Part shown: in pieces, positions 8,485-16,742 of the stretch
How positions within the stretch are numbered: position 1 is the stretch's first letter
How the letters are laid out: each line of letters starts with the position of its first letter
From: JAAYJS01 sp964346185
Lineage (GTDB): Bacteria > Bacillota > Clostridia > Eubacteriales > Eubacteriaceae
Direction: 5' to 3'
Assembly: GCA_964346185.1 (NCBI GenBank)
Contig: CAYFTR010000011.1
Location: forward strand, 1-48,696
DNA length: 48,696 nt
Program-made: the position numbers and the translations under genes
Notes under the pieces: model-generated
The model's database searches: none
Told to the model about the DNA's origin: nothing
What the model saw: the letters and a program-made list of their open reading frames with translations, nothing else

Positions 8485-9525
8485 ATGCCCCTGATCAGCG
8501 ATGTAAAAAAACATATCGGCCATATTGTTTTAAACAGGCCGAATAAACTAAATGCCATGTCTAAGGAAATGGTTTACCTATTGTCGGATTGTTTTAAAGC
8601 ATACGAGGAAAACCCCGCCGTTAAAGTCATACTCATTGAAGGTATGGGCAGTCGAGCCTTTTCCGCCGGCGGCGATATTATTGAAATGTACCACGACATT
8701 TTCACCGCCGATACCTGGAGCGATCAGCCCCAACTCTTTGACATCGAGTACGGGTTGGTCGAAAAACTCTACACCTTAAAAACACCCTATGTTGCCTTAT
8801 GGCAAGGTGTTGTTATGGGTGGGGGTGTGGGGCTCGGTATGCCCGCCGACATTATTTTCGCCGACGACACCGTACAATGGGCAATGCCCGAAACACGGCT
8901 GGGTTTTTGCCCCGATGTCGGAATGGGTTACTTTTTATCCCAACTCCCCCAACCTGTCGCCATGTATATAACCCTTTCCGGATCCACCCTCAGCGGTGCC
9001 GATTTGGTAAAATACGGTTTGGCAACCTATTATATCGAACACAGGCACCTGCCCTTTGTCCGTTCCGAAATTTTAGCCGTTCGTAAAAAAAACACGGCGG
9101 AAGAAACCCTGAAGGAATTAAGAATGATTGCCGGGTATTATGCCAAACCCGTCGAAACATGTCCCCTCGATCAAGAGATGGACGCCATCAACCACTATTA
9201 CGGGGCGCCCACTTTAAAAGAAATATTTAAACGTTTGGAAGCGGGGACCGATGCCTTTGCCAAGCACCATCTGTCCGTTTTAAGACAACGCTGCCCTTTG
9301 GCATTGGCCGTGCAATTCGAAAAATATTTTGTCGGAAAAAATTTAACCCTTCCCCAAACCTTAATGCTGGATAACCACATTATCCGTGACGGTATTGCCC
9401 GCGGTAATGTTCAAGAAGGGATTCGGGTCGCCATGCTCGACAAACAGGCTACCCCGAAATGGTCGCCCCCGAGTTTGGACGATGTCACCCCAGAAACGGT
9501 TAAAGCGATATTAACCTTAAGCTGA
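8485..9525 (+). CDS. Enoyl-CoA hydratase/isomerase family; 3-hydroxyisobutyryl-CoA hydrolase-like
   Basis: This 346-residue crotonase-fold protein is of the HIBCH type (ECH_2), which hydrolyses 3-hydroxyisobutyryl-CoA in valine breakdown. Family marks visible are HIVLNRPNKLNAM at 13-25, the oxyanion-hole segment SAGGDI at 60-65, GVVMGGGVGLGM at 108-119, and Glu136 and Asp144 in PETRLGFCPDVG, the acid pair expected of the hydrolase. The C-terminal alpha-helical extension is complete. AAAGGAG precedes the ATG. No other valine-degradation gene is in the window, so the physiological substrate may differ. A strong terminator follows directly. Confidence 0.85.
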   Translation: MPLISDVKKHIGHIVLNRPNKLNAMSKEMVYLLSDCFKAYEENPAVKVILIEGMGSRAFSAGGDIIEMYHDIFTADTWSDQPQLFDIEYGLVEKLYTLKTPYVALWQGVVMGGGVGLGMPADIIFADDTVQWAMPETRLGFCPDVGMGYFLSQLPQPVAMYITLSGSTLSGADLVKYGLATYYIEHRHLPFVRSEILAVRKKNTAEETLKELRMIAGYYAKPVETCPLDQEMDAINHYYGAPTLKEIFKRLEAGTDAFAKHHLSVLRQRCPLALAVQFEKYFVGKNLTLPQTLMLDNHIIRDGIARGNVQEGIRVAMLDKQATPKWSPPSLDDVTPETVKAILTLS

Positions 9526-9556
9526 ACCCTTCCAACCGTCGGCATTTAAAAATTTT

Positions 9557-9592
9557 AAAGGTGCTTTCAGATATCTGAAAGCACCTTTTGTT
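9557..9592 (+). terminator. Intrinsic terminator, near-perfect palindrome
   Basis: The arms AAAGGTGCTTTCAGAT and ATCTGAAAGCACCTTT pair perfectly over 9557-9588, followed by TTGTTATTTT. It ends the plus-strand acyl-CoA hydrolase gene and can also stop the convergent URO-D/small-gene transcript. Confidence 0.88.
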
Positions 9593-9616
9593 ATTTTCTT
9601 TTAACCATTTTAAAGT

Positions 9617-9763
9617 TTAGAGCAACAAGGATAAAATAAAGTTTAGCATTGCTCCGTCGTAATCCTGCAACACTTCTTTCATGTGTTGTTCTTCACCGGG
9701 GTGAATGTGGTCTTTGCGACGCTCAGAGTAGTCTTCCCATGTTTCAAAATATTCCGTACTCAT
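9617..9763 (-). CDS. Uncharacterised 48-residue protein coupled to the URO-D-family gene
   Basis: This is a short gene that standard length cut-offs would miss. It begins with ATG at 9763, six bases after a GGAGG that overlaps the TAG stop of the URO-D-family gene, so translation should be coupled. The product starts M-S-T-E-Y-F-E-T-W-E-D-Y and is highly charged for its first 35 residues (ERRKDHIHPGEEQHMKEV). It ends in a short hydrophobic tail, LNFILSLLL. I recognise no family. The tight spacing and good ribosome site argue that it is real. It could be an accessory subunit or regulator of the methyltransferase-like protein, which is inference only. Confidence 0.65.
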   Translation of the reverse strand: MSTEYFETWEDYSERRKDHIHPGEEQHMKEVLQDYDGAMLNFILSLLL

Positions 9764-9772
9764 GACAACCTC

Positions 9773-10933
9773 CTAGTATTTCCCATATTCTCTTACAAAA
9801 TTCAAGACGGCTTTTAAATTGTCGACATTAACAGAGTCGGTCGTAATGATGTTTTTGTCGAAGTCAAAGAAGAAACCGCCGCCCGGTGCCAAAATATCAA
9901 AGAGACGTTTCGCTTCGTCGATACATTCTTGTTCCGTTGCCGTTTTTAAAAGTCCGGCCGGGTACAAACCGGTAATAATAAATTTATCGCCCAACTTATC
10001 TTTAACCAGTTGCGCATCGCCGAATTCAAAGCGGAACATGGTATTTTCCGGGAATTCGCTTAAGTGGTCGAGGAAACGCATCCAATCGTGTTCGAGGAAC
10101 AGATTGGCTTTACCGCCCGCCGCATCAATTTCTTCACAAATGCGTTTTAAGTCCGGTAAGTAGAGTTCTTCGACATCTTTGGTTCGCATATAAGGCGGCA
10201 TGTGCAGCGGCATAAAGGTGTAGTTGTTTCTGCTGGGTGCCGGCGGAATACCTTTTTTAATTAATAACGGCAACAAGGCGGCATTGGCTTCCAGGATTTG
10301 TTTTTTATGACGACGAACATCACTGCTGAAATCTTTAAAACCGCGCATTTGGTCGGCAATAAAATCCAGAGGAACCGCTGTCATTGCGCCGGATCCCGCC
10401 GGTGCCTGGTAGTAGCCGTATTCTTCTTCCAATTTAGGCAACAAAACGCCCATCATATAACCGACGGTATCGCAATGCGCTTTAAACGCCTTTGCCATTA
10501 CAATGGAGCGTTTTTCGGGAGTTGTATCCAACTCGGAATAAATTCTGGGCAATAAGGTTTTCATAATAAAGCCCATGGGATCTTTTGCCAGTTCGCCGTA
10601 TTCGTCGGCTTTCATCGGGTTAATTTCCGGATGTTGCATATAGCCGTTAGAACCCATAACAAAGTTTTTCGCGCCTAAAATTTCGTAAAACGATGGAAAG
10701 CGAATCGGGTCGTGTACCGGTAAGGTATCGGTAAAAAATTCTTCCGCTACTTTTCTGAACGCCGGCTCCATTCTTTCCGGGTGCCATTGCGCTTCAAAGA
10801 CATCCATCCCGGAGTATTGAATGGCAAAATCCACGGTCATCCATGCGGATATGGGTACTCTCTTCGGAATTCGACCGTTAAAGACATCTTCTATAATCGA
10901 TTGTCTTTCCTGATGTAACGCTTCGTTGTACAT
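9773..10933 (-). CDS. Uroporphyrinogen decarboxylase-family protein (MtaA/CmuA-type methyltransferase)
   Basis: This 386-residue protein has the URO-D fold. In anaerobes this family mostly comprises corrinoid-dependent methyltransferases of the MtaA/MtbA/CmuA type rather than haem enzymes. Supporting segments are FNGRIPKRVPISAWM near the start, the HDPIRFP region, LPLLIKKGIPP and the C-terminal FDILAPGGGFFFDFDKNI, equivalent to the family's APGGGF motif. The classical His-X-Cys zinc pair of MtaA is not obvious; FLEHDW may provide a His. An ATG five codons earlier (10948) overlaps the GGAGGAG ribosome site, so I start at 10933. No corrinoid protein is adjacent. A 48-residue gene is coupled downstream. 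Confidence 0.8.
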   Translation of the reverse strand: MYNEALHQERQSIIEDVFNGRIPKRVPISAWMTVDFAIQYSGMDVFEAQWHPERMEPAFRKVAEEFFTDTLPVHDPIRFPSFYEILGAKNFVMGSNGYMQHPEINPMKADEYGELAKDPMGFIMKTLLPRIYSELDTTPEKRSIVMAKAFKAHCDTVGYMMGVLLPKLEEEYGYYQAPAGSGAMTAVPLDFIADQMRGFKDFSSDVRRHKKQILEANAALLPLLIKKGIPPAPSRNNYTFMPLHMPPYMRTKDVEELYLPDLKRICEEIDAAGGKANLFLEHDWMRFLDHLSEFPENTMFRFEFGDAQLVKDKLGDKFIITGLYPAGLLKTATEQECIDEAKRLFDILAPGGGFFFDFDKNIITTDSVNVDNLKAVLNFVREYGKY

Positions 10934-10975
10934 TGCTATCTCCTCCATGATAAATTGAATATATTTATTCTTTAC

Positions 10976-10984
10976 ATTATATCA
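10976..10984 (-). promoter_or_regulatory. Extended -10 promoter for the URO-D-family gene
   Basis: TGATATAAT reads on the minus strand about 40 bases before the start, with TTTACA 19 bases upstream of the TATAAT. This matches an extended -10 sigma-A promoter. Confidence 0.5.
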
Positions 10985-11014
10985 ACAAACTATCGGTTTT
11001 TGTAAAGCGATTAA

Positions 11015-11620
11015 CTATTTTTTATTTTTATAATTATATTTTGATTTTATTGTCGGATTTTTCCACAAACTTTGCATTTTTTTTAGTATTTTATCTCTTT
11101 CTCTGTAAATTCTGTTTTTAGAATATCCCCGCTTTTTTGCTAAGGCAACCAGAGGTTTTCCCTCCTCATAGTGCCAGCGAACGAGTTCCTGCTCCTCGGG
11201 TTTTAAGGCGGCAATAACACTTCTTAATATTTCCGTTACGCTGTTTTCTTCATAAACAATATCGGCACCAAGGTCATGGCGGGTTTTGTCGATGACTGTT
11301 TGCAGGTTGTCGCTTTCCGGTACGGTACGGTTACGGTGGCGGTTTTCCCGTCGCCGGATTGTATAAAGAGCCGATGATAAATACCTTTTGCAAAAGGGCG
11401 CGAAATCCAAACCGCGAGACGGATCGAAAACCGCAAGGGCGTAGGCGAAGGCTAAGCGTGCCCGTTGCAGCCATTCCTCGAAACTGTCACCGCTGTTACA
11501 ATACTTGTGGGCCAGGGAAAACATCAAGGGCTGAAACATAGTGTAAAGGTAGTCTTTGTCTTTCGGACTTGTTTTTGCACGTTGTGCCATATCGTTGAGT
11601 GTTTGATAGTGTTCCTTCAT
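11015..11620 (-). CDS. Sigma-70-family RNA polymerase sigma factor (atypical, about 200 residues)
   Basis: This 201-residue protein has a region-2-like half (residues 25-95, with FDPSRGLDFAPFCKRYLSSALYTIRR resembling the core-binding and -10 recognition helices) and a C-terminal region-4 helix-turn-helix (about 130-185, LKPEEQELVRWHYEEGKPLVALAKKRGYSKNRIYRERDKI). It has no region 1 or 3, like small alternative factors such as Bacillus SigO/YvrI. Its C-terminus is very basic. Relatives are often encoded near DUF1659/DUF2922 genes, and such a pair lies about 5 kb away on the other strand. No anti-sigma gene is adjacent. A long leader precedes it. Confidence 0.75.
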   Translation of the reverse strand: MKEHYQTLNDMAQRAKTSPKDKDYLYTMFQPLMFSLAHKYCNSGDSFEEWLQRARLAFAYALAVFDPSRGLDFAPFCKRYLSSALYTIRRRENRHRNRTVPESDNLQTVIDKTRHDLGADIVYEENSVTEILRSVIAALKPEEQELVRWHYEEGKPLVALAKKRGYSKNRIYRERDKILKKMQSLWKNPTIKSKYNYKNKK

Positions 11621-11922
11621 GTATCCTGTTCATTCTGTTAAATTCTGTTTTTTGAGTTTACAAGCAAAGGGCATCCTTTACCTTTCACCTATAGGAGATG
11701 CTTGAGCTTTAGCCTTTTACGACTGTTTTTATCGAATATCCTATAAGCGAACACTCGCCAACGTTTAATTTTGTATGAAAGGACCCTTTCTTATATGTGT
11801 TTGTATCGATACTACACCTATAGTATAGTAATATAATACTATTGTCAAGCCGAACGTTTTTATTTCTAGCTTTATATGGCTATGTATTTCCCTGCAAATA
11901 ATAAGACCCCACGCCTTATGGC
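11621..11922 (-). promoter_or_regulatory. Gene-free stretch: promoter and about 190-base structured leader before the sigma factor
   Basis: On the minus strand TTGACA (11848-11843) and TACTAT (11825-11820), 17 bases apart, make a good promoter. The expected transcript carries about 190 bases before the ATG at 11620. Within it TATAGGA (about 11737-11743) is complementary to TCCTATA (about 11690-11696), and GCATC (about 11697-11701) pairs with GATGC downstream. A 14-codon frame starting ATG CCC TTT follows AAAGG and ends just before the sigma gene. The AT-rich palindromic TAGTAT/ATACTA repeats at 11809-11840 overlap the promoter. I cannot match a known riboswitch class. Confidence 0.4.
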
Positions 11923-12666
11923 TTAAGCATTACTTTGTGCTTGTACCGCCGACAGTAACGCCTGTAAGGTGTCCCCCGCACCGCTGTGAAAGACAAAATC
12001 CGCTTCGGCATCAAAGGGGGTCGGCGTGTTGTTAATAATAATTAAGTGCTTCGCCAGTTTCGGTAAAAAATTTACCGGAGACACCGTTAAGGAGGACCCG
12101 ACCACTATCATTAAATCCGATCCGGTTAATTGGTGTTGGGCGTTAACAAAATCGTCGGGCATCATATCTCCGAACATCACAACATTGGGACGTAAAATAC
12201 CGCCGCATTTGGGACATAGAGGCGGTATCTGCCCGTTGTGTACCTGCTCCTGCATGACGGTAAAACCGTACCGGGTGCCACATCGCATACAATGACTGTT
12301 TCGGGTTTCCCCGTGGACTTCAAACACATTTTGTGAGCCCGCTTTTTTATGCAGATTATCGATATTCTGGGTAACCACTCCCGACAGATACCCGCCTTGC
12401 TCCATTTGTGCCAAAACACGGTGACCGGTGTTGGGTTCTTTATTCCACAAATTTTCCAACAACAAAAACCCCTCGGAATAAAACCGTTTCGGTTGGTTGA
12501 GCAATACGTCGACAGACAGAGATTCGATAGGGTCCATGGTTTGGTACACCCCGGTATCGGATCGAAAGTCCGGAATTCCGGATTCTGTAGAGATTCCCGC
12601 TCCCGTTAAGGCATAAGTTTTTTTTGATTTTGCAATTAAACGTGCCGCTTCTTTTATTTTTTCCAT
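11923..12666 (-). CDS. cobB: Sir2-family NAD-dependent protein deacylase
   Basis: The protein removes acyl groups from lysines using NAD. This 247-residue class with a zinc module has all key elements: GAGISTESGIPDFRS at 22-36, TQNIDNLH at 99-106, the catalytic His118 in EVHGE, zinc cysteines 126/129 (CMRC) and 151/154 (CPKC), VVMFGD, and GSSLTVSPVNFLP near the NAD pocket. The upstream ATG at 12690 gives eight extra residues, but GAGGAGG stands seven bases before the ATG at 12666, which I choose. The gene appears monocistronic. CobB in other bacteria reverses acetylation of acetyl-CoA synthetase and many other proteins. Confidence 0.93.
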   Translation of the reverse strand: MEKIKEAARLIAKSKKTYALTGAGISTESGIPDFRSDTGVYQTMDPIESLSVDVLLNQPKRFYSEGFLLLENLWNKEPNTGHRVLAQMEQGGYLSGVVTQNIDNLHKKAGSQNVFEVHGETRNSHCMRCGTRYGFTVMQEQVHNGQIPPLCPKCGGILRPNVVMFGDMMPDDFVNAQHQLTGSDLMIVVGSSLTVSPVNFLPKLAKHLIIINNTPTPFDAEADFVFHSGAGDTLQALLSAVQAQSNA

Positions 12667-12776
12667 TGATACCTCCTCATCACATCTCACAAAATTGTAC
12701 TGTTATCAGCATACCACTTTAAAGCCCGATATGTCTTAGCAAAACAAAAAAACTTTTCTGACGGATAAAACCCGTG

Positions 12777-12811
12777 AAAAAACCGAACAGCCAACAAGAC
12801 GTTCGGTTTTG
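12777..12811 (-). terminator. Intrinsic terminator behind the polysaccharide-control operon
   Basis: AAAACCGAAC pairs with GTTCGGTTTT around a 12-base loop, with further T residues on the minus strand. It lies about 20 bases past the LCP stop. Confidence 0.88.
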
Positions 12812-12828
12812 ATGTGGCGGCAAATCTC

Positions 12829-13803
12829 TTATTGCCCCTCATACACTTTTTTAAAAAAGTTTTGTTTGTTTGTTTCAAAATTTATTTCCAGTACGGACAT
12901 CCCGTCAATCATCACACTTTGCCATGTTCCGTCTTCCGGAATTCTGTGATGTTGCAACTCATAATTTTTGTAGCGGGTAAATCCCTGCCACAACAAGCCC
13001 AACATTTCGCTTTCGGTGATATCCGTCGTTAACAGAGGTAATACGTTTTGTGCCAAGCTTTCGAGTTCTCCGACACTCATATTTTGGGTTTTTTCGATGA
13101 GTCGTGCCATGACAAGGCGTTGACGTTGGGTTCTTTCGAAATCCGCATCACCCACATAGCGAATACGGGCATAGGCTAAAGCCTGCTTGCCGTTCATATG
13201 CACAAGCCCCGCTTGGGCGGGGTCCAAAACATCCGCGTAAGTATTTTCCCCGGAAATGCGATTGTATTCCATAATACTGCCGTTTAAAGAATTAATTTCC
13301 GCCGCGGATACCTCGATAGCCACACCGCCGAAGTGATCCACAATTTCCTTAAATTCAAAAAAATCCGTTAAAAGATAGTTGTCAATGGTAATGCCGAAGT
13401 TTTCTTCGATGGTTTGAATGAGCAAATTCGGACCGCCGTAGACGGTTGCGGCATTCAGACGGGTACTGCCGTATCCCGGAACGGGCAGATAAATGTCTCG
13501 CATTAAGGAGGTCAGGGTGATGGTGTTTGTATTGTCGTTAACGGTTGCTATTATCATGGTATCGGTACGAGTCATCACATCGTGGTTGCGGGCATCTATG
13601 CCGAGCAACAATATGTTGCGAATGCCTTCCTCACCGGGTTTTTTCGATGCCTCGGGTGTCGGCTCCGTTTGTACGGCTGCCGGCTTTTGTTGGGGTTGTA
13701 CCTTTAACAGCGAATAATATTTATGAAAAATCCCGTAAGCACCGCCGGCGACAAGTAAAACAATCACCGGCAGTACAAGAGGCAGGATGATCTTTTTTTT
13801 CAT
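12829..13803 (-). CDS. LCP (LytR-CpsA-Psr) family cell wall polymer transferase
   Basis: LCP proteins attach anionic polymers or capsule to peptidoglycan outside the membrane. This 324-residue protein has one N-terminal membrane anchor (about 5-25), a short Pro/Gln/Lys-rich stem, and the LCP domain starting at NILLLGIDARNHDVMTRTDT (about 63-82). The conserved Asp and Arg residues in RTDTM, LTSLMRDIY, STRLNAA and QRQRLVMA are in place for pyrophosphate-lipid binding. It is last in the operon wzz-capB-capC-lcp, eight bases after the phosphatase gene, with TAGGAGAG as ribosome site. It is fully intact although two upstream genes in the operon are broken. Confidence 0.92.
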   Translation of the reverse strand: MKKKIILPLVLPVIVLLVAGGAYGIFHKYYSLLKVQPQQKPAAVQTEPTPEASKKPGEEGIRNILLLGIDARNHDVMTRTDTMIIATVNDNTNTITLTSLMRDIYLPVPGYGSTRLNAATVYGGPNLLIQTIEENFGITIDNYLLTDFFEFKEIVDHFGGVAIEVSAAEINSLNGSIMEYNRISGENTYADVLDPAQAGLVHMNGKQALAYARIRYVGDADFERTQRQRLVMARLIEKTQNMSVGELESLAQNVLPLLTTDITESEMLGLLWQGFTRYKNYELQHHRIPEDGTWQSVMIDGMSVLEINFETNKQNFFKKVYEGQ

Positions 13804-13811
13804 TATCTCTC

Positions 13812-14552
13812 CTAAAAATATTTGTTAAAAAACTTTTTAATTTTTGTCGGTTGCAGTCGGTCAACGGCCTCGTTATGCCAAATCGCAAGTCCGTTGTCTA
13901 AAAAGGTTTGCCCCTGTGCCTTGCCTGCAATCTTTTCGACCGTTGCATAACCTCTTTTTAAGTAAGGTGGGCGTCGGGTCGTGTTGTGGGTGTCCGATGC
14001 CAAAAAATGATAAAAATTATGCTTTATTGCGGCTTTCATAAAAGATTTGTAATTGGCCCCCAACAGGTATTCGGCATTGGCCTGACACAGCACACCGTTT
14101 TCTATCAGCTTACGCAGCATTTCGGGGTTTTCTCTAAAATAAGCACATCTCTCCGCATGGGGGATAACCGGCGCATACCCTTGAGATTGGATATGAAAAA
14201 ATATTTCCTCGACACGATAGGGCAAGCGGCGGCTCGGCAATTCAATTAAAATATAATCGCTGCCTTCGTAGGCCAAGGGTTGTAAGTCGATAGTGGTCAG
14301 CAGTTGAGAAAAACGCACTTCGGCTCCTAAACGCAACTCGACACCGGATACCGCATCTTTTATTTTTTCATAGGCTTTTTGTCTTCTGGCTGAAAATGTC
14401 TGAACGTCTTCCTTTTCAGGATAAAAATGGGGTGTCAGGAAAATTCTGTACACCCCTTGTTGTTTTTGTTCTTTTAATAATGCGATCGATTCCTCGACCG
14501 ATTTGGCACCGTCATCCATACCCGGTAAAATATGGGTGTGTATATCGACCAC
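13812..14552 (-). CDS. CpsB/CapC-type PHP-domain tyrosine-protein phosphatase
   Basis: This metal-dependent phosphatase counteracts the BY-kinase of the same operon and tunes polysaccharide assembly. At 246 residues it matches YwqE and CpsB. The metal-binding opening is HTHILPGMDDG (His5, His7), followed by LTPHFYP, AEVRF, IPHAERC and the C-terminal ASDTHNTTRRPPYL. The start is GTG at 14552; its G is the last base of the kinase TAG stop (TAGTG), and GGAGGTG lies just upstream, so translation is coupled. No lesion is seen. Confidence 0.9.
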   Translation of the reverse strand: MVDIHTHILPGMDDGAKSVEESIALLKEQKQQGVYRIFLTPHFYPEKEDVQTFSARRQKAYEKIKDAVSGVELRLGAEVRFSQLLTTIDLQPLAYEGSDYILIELPSRRLPYRVEEIFFHIQSQGYAPVIPHAERCAYFRENPEMLRKLIENGVLCQANAEYLLGANYKSFMKAAIKHNFYHFLASDTHNTTRRPPYLKRGYATVEKIAGKAQGQTFLDNGLAIWHNEAVDRLQPTKIKKFFNKYF

Positions 14553-15333
14553 TACAACACCTCCACAACTTCGCCCGCTTCTTCGTCGGTATCTTCCTGC
14601 GGTGTTTCGCCATAGCTGTAATAATAATAGTAAGAGCCTTCTTTCGCTTCGCTTTTCAGATCATACTGGTTGAGAACCGTTCCTAAAATTTTTGCATCGA
14701 CGGCCTGTAAGTTGGCTTGTGCTGTTTTAACCTCGTCGTAGGTAGCGTAATTTTGTTTAACGATCAATAATACACCGTCACATTTTAATGAGATAACCGC
14801 CGCATCCGTCACCACCGATACCGGCGGTGTATCGCAAATAATGTAGTCGTAGCGATCGTCCAAGCTGTCAAATAACAGATCCATATACCGACCACCCAAC
14901 AACTCCGCCGGGTTCGGCGGTATGGGGCCGGCAAATATCAAATCAAATTGATGGGTTTTATTTCTGTAAATAACATCGATCGGATCTGCCGTACCGGAAA
15001 GCACGTTGGAAACCCCTTGTTTGCTCATTTTGCGGTAATCCATATATTTATGGATGGAGGGCTTTCTTAAATCGCAGTCGATCAACAACACTTTTTGCCG
15101 GTTTCCGCCAGGGTAATGGCCAGGTTAATGGCAACGGAGCTTTTGCCCTCCCCGGGGACGGCGGAGGTCAAGGCAATTCTTTTTATTTGGTTGGCCCCGG
15201 TCATAAAACTTAAATTGGTTCTTAATGATTTAAAGGCCTCCTTAAATGCAAAGGGCGAAGTTTCGGATAATATTTCCACTTTGGATATATCGTGGGTTTG
15301 TTTTTTCTTTTTTTTGAATAAATTTTTTATCAT
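14552..15333 (-). pseudogene. CpsD/CapB-type tyrosine kinase, split by one frameshift
   Basis: This BY-kinase ATPase drives cycles of polysaccharide chain-length control. The first frame (from 15333) gives the Walker A region TSAVPGEGKSS at about 56-66 and ends after LAETGKK. In an A5 run (T5 at 15092-15096) one A is missing. Adding it reads G-K-K-V-L-L-I-D-C-D-L-R-K-P, the Walker A' motif, and continues to a normal C-terminus with the tyrosine cluster SYYYYYSYGE used for autophosphorylation. Repaired length is about 261 residues. As written, no product containing both halves can form. Homopolymer position makes a sequencing error possible. Confidence 0.9.
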
Positions 15334-16039
15334 TTAGGACTCCCGTACATTACAACTTTCCGTCGTCGGAATGACACCCAGAATCGGCAAGCCGAGCTGC
15401 TGCTGAATATCCGTTTCGGTTTTAAAGGTATTGTCGCCGAGGTAACGAATAAGTGCAACGCCGAACATTAATGCAATACCAACCATAGCGGCTAAGGCCG
15501 TATTCTTTTTAATATTCGGAGATACCGGTTTTTGTGATATGGTCGGATAGGAAATTACTTTAACCGAACCCGCTTCCACCGAATCCATAATAACATCGGG
15601 TGCGACTTCCACAATTTCGTCGGTAACGGCTTTCGCTTTTTCCGCATTCGGATCCTGTACGAAAATACGCATAACCTGCGTGTTGTTCACATCTTTTACG
15701 CTTACTTTTTCAACCAATTCTTCGTAATCTTCCGCTAAATTAAGTTTTTGAATAACCGGTTGCAACACCCTGTCGCTCTGAATGATAATGGCGTGGTATC
15801 CACCAGGTTTTTAGCCGAAAGCAATTGGTCGTTGGTAACATTGGAACTTTGGTCCTGCCTGGTATTGACAATCATCGTAGCGGAAGCTTCGTAAACGGGT
15901 GTCAAAACAAAACTTGAAATCAAAAATCCGATAACGCCCATCGCCAGACCGCCGGTAACAATCCATATTAAATTTTTTTGACGATATAAAGCAATTCACT
16001 TAAATCGATTTCCAATTCCTGATTTTCGTGTAATTCCAT
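15334..16039 (-). pseudogene. Wzz/CpsC-type chain-length regulator, two frameshifts
   Basis: This membrane adaptor activates the tyrosine kinase and sets polymer length. It starts at ATG 16039 behind GGAGGAG. After about 23 residues (ending LLYIVKK) one A is missing from an A7 run (15973-15979), giving a stop. The next frame continues N-L-I-W-I-V, the first membrane helix, and the VYEASATMIV segment. A second base, probably a T, is missing near 15794; restoring it gives VDTYAIIIQSDRVLQP. The remaining frame has the periplasmic part, the proline-rich motif SYPTISQKPVSPN, the second membrane helix and the cytoplasmic tail. Two lesions within 180 bases suggest decay more than one chance error. 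Confidence 0.88.
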
Positions 16040-16260
16040 AAACTCCTCCAATATCCTTCATTTCATCATACCTAGTTATTGTAACATTTGCACCACCGTA
16101 CTTCCAGTCATTATTAGTCAGTTGCCCGCTATATTCCGAATTATTATCGCTCTATTCTTAGGTGTTTCTTAATTTATTTCTTTTTATGCAACTTTTTACA
16201 CTTCCCTGCACTTTAAGCATTAGAACCCGGGATCAAAATAAAAATTAAAGGAGTACAAAC

Positions 16261-16488
16261 ATGCCTATTGAAAGTGCCATTACCAGCAAATCTTTACGAA
16301 TGACCAACAACCACGGAACGGTTGACGGCAAGGTTGTTCGTAAAACCAGAACCTACAGCTATGTTAAACCCGACGCAACCGACGAGAGCATTATGAATGT
16401 TTATAACACTATCGACAGTTTACAAAGTGCCGCGGCGGAAATTTGCCAGGTTGTCACCACCACCCAACTGACGGAAGTATCTCTGTAA
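16261..16488 (+). CDS. DUF1659 domain protein
   Basis: This 75-residue protein matches the DUF1659 family in size and pattern: an N-terminal ESAITSKSLRM, the VVRKTRTYSYVKPDATDESI core, and a short helix with LQSAAAEICQVV. The function of the family is not known. AAAGGAG lies seven bases before the ATG. It is the first gene of a plus-strand three-gene unit with DUF2922 and a peptidase, inside an otherwise minus-strand polysaccharide region. In many Bacillota DUF1659 and DUF2922 genes sit together, sometimes with small sigma factors. Confidence 0.8.
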   Translation: MPIESAITSKSLRMTNNHGTVDGKVVRKTRTYSYVKPDATDESIMNVYNTIDSLQSAAAEICQVVTTTQLTEVSL

Positions 16489-16517
16489 ACACACAATAAA
16501 ATTTAAAGGAGCACTCT

Positions 16518-16742
16518 ATGTCTACAACCAACTACTTAAACCTGTCCTTCGAAAGAGCCGACGGAAAAACCTTTAACATGGTTATCCGCGATTATAAGCC
16601 CGAATTAACGGATTTGGAAATCCTCAATGCGGTCACAGCCATCTTCGAAGCCGATGTTTTTAAACCCCAAGGCTACAGTTTGGTTAAAGTTAACGAAGCA
16701 ACCAAGGTCAACATTACCAAGGATATTGTCTCCGCCGTCTAA
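16518..16742 (+). CDS. DUF2922 domain protein
   Basis: This 74-residue DUF2922 family protein has LNLSFERADGKTFNMVIRDY followed by KPELTDLEILNAVTAIFEADVF, a beta-hairpin plus helix pattern with the Asp-rich centre seen in the family. Function unknown. It is 29 bases behind the DUF1659 gene and has its own AAAGGAG site. Its TAA stop shares a base with the ATG of the downstream peptidase gene (TAATG), so the three genes are one operon. Confidence 0.8.
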   Translation: MSTTNYLNLSFERADGKTFNMVIRDYKPELTDLEILNAVTAIFEADVFKPQGYSLVKVNEATKVNITKDIVSAV

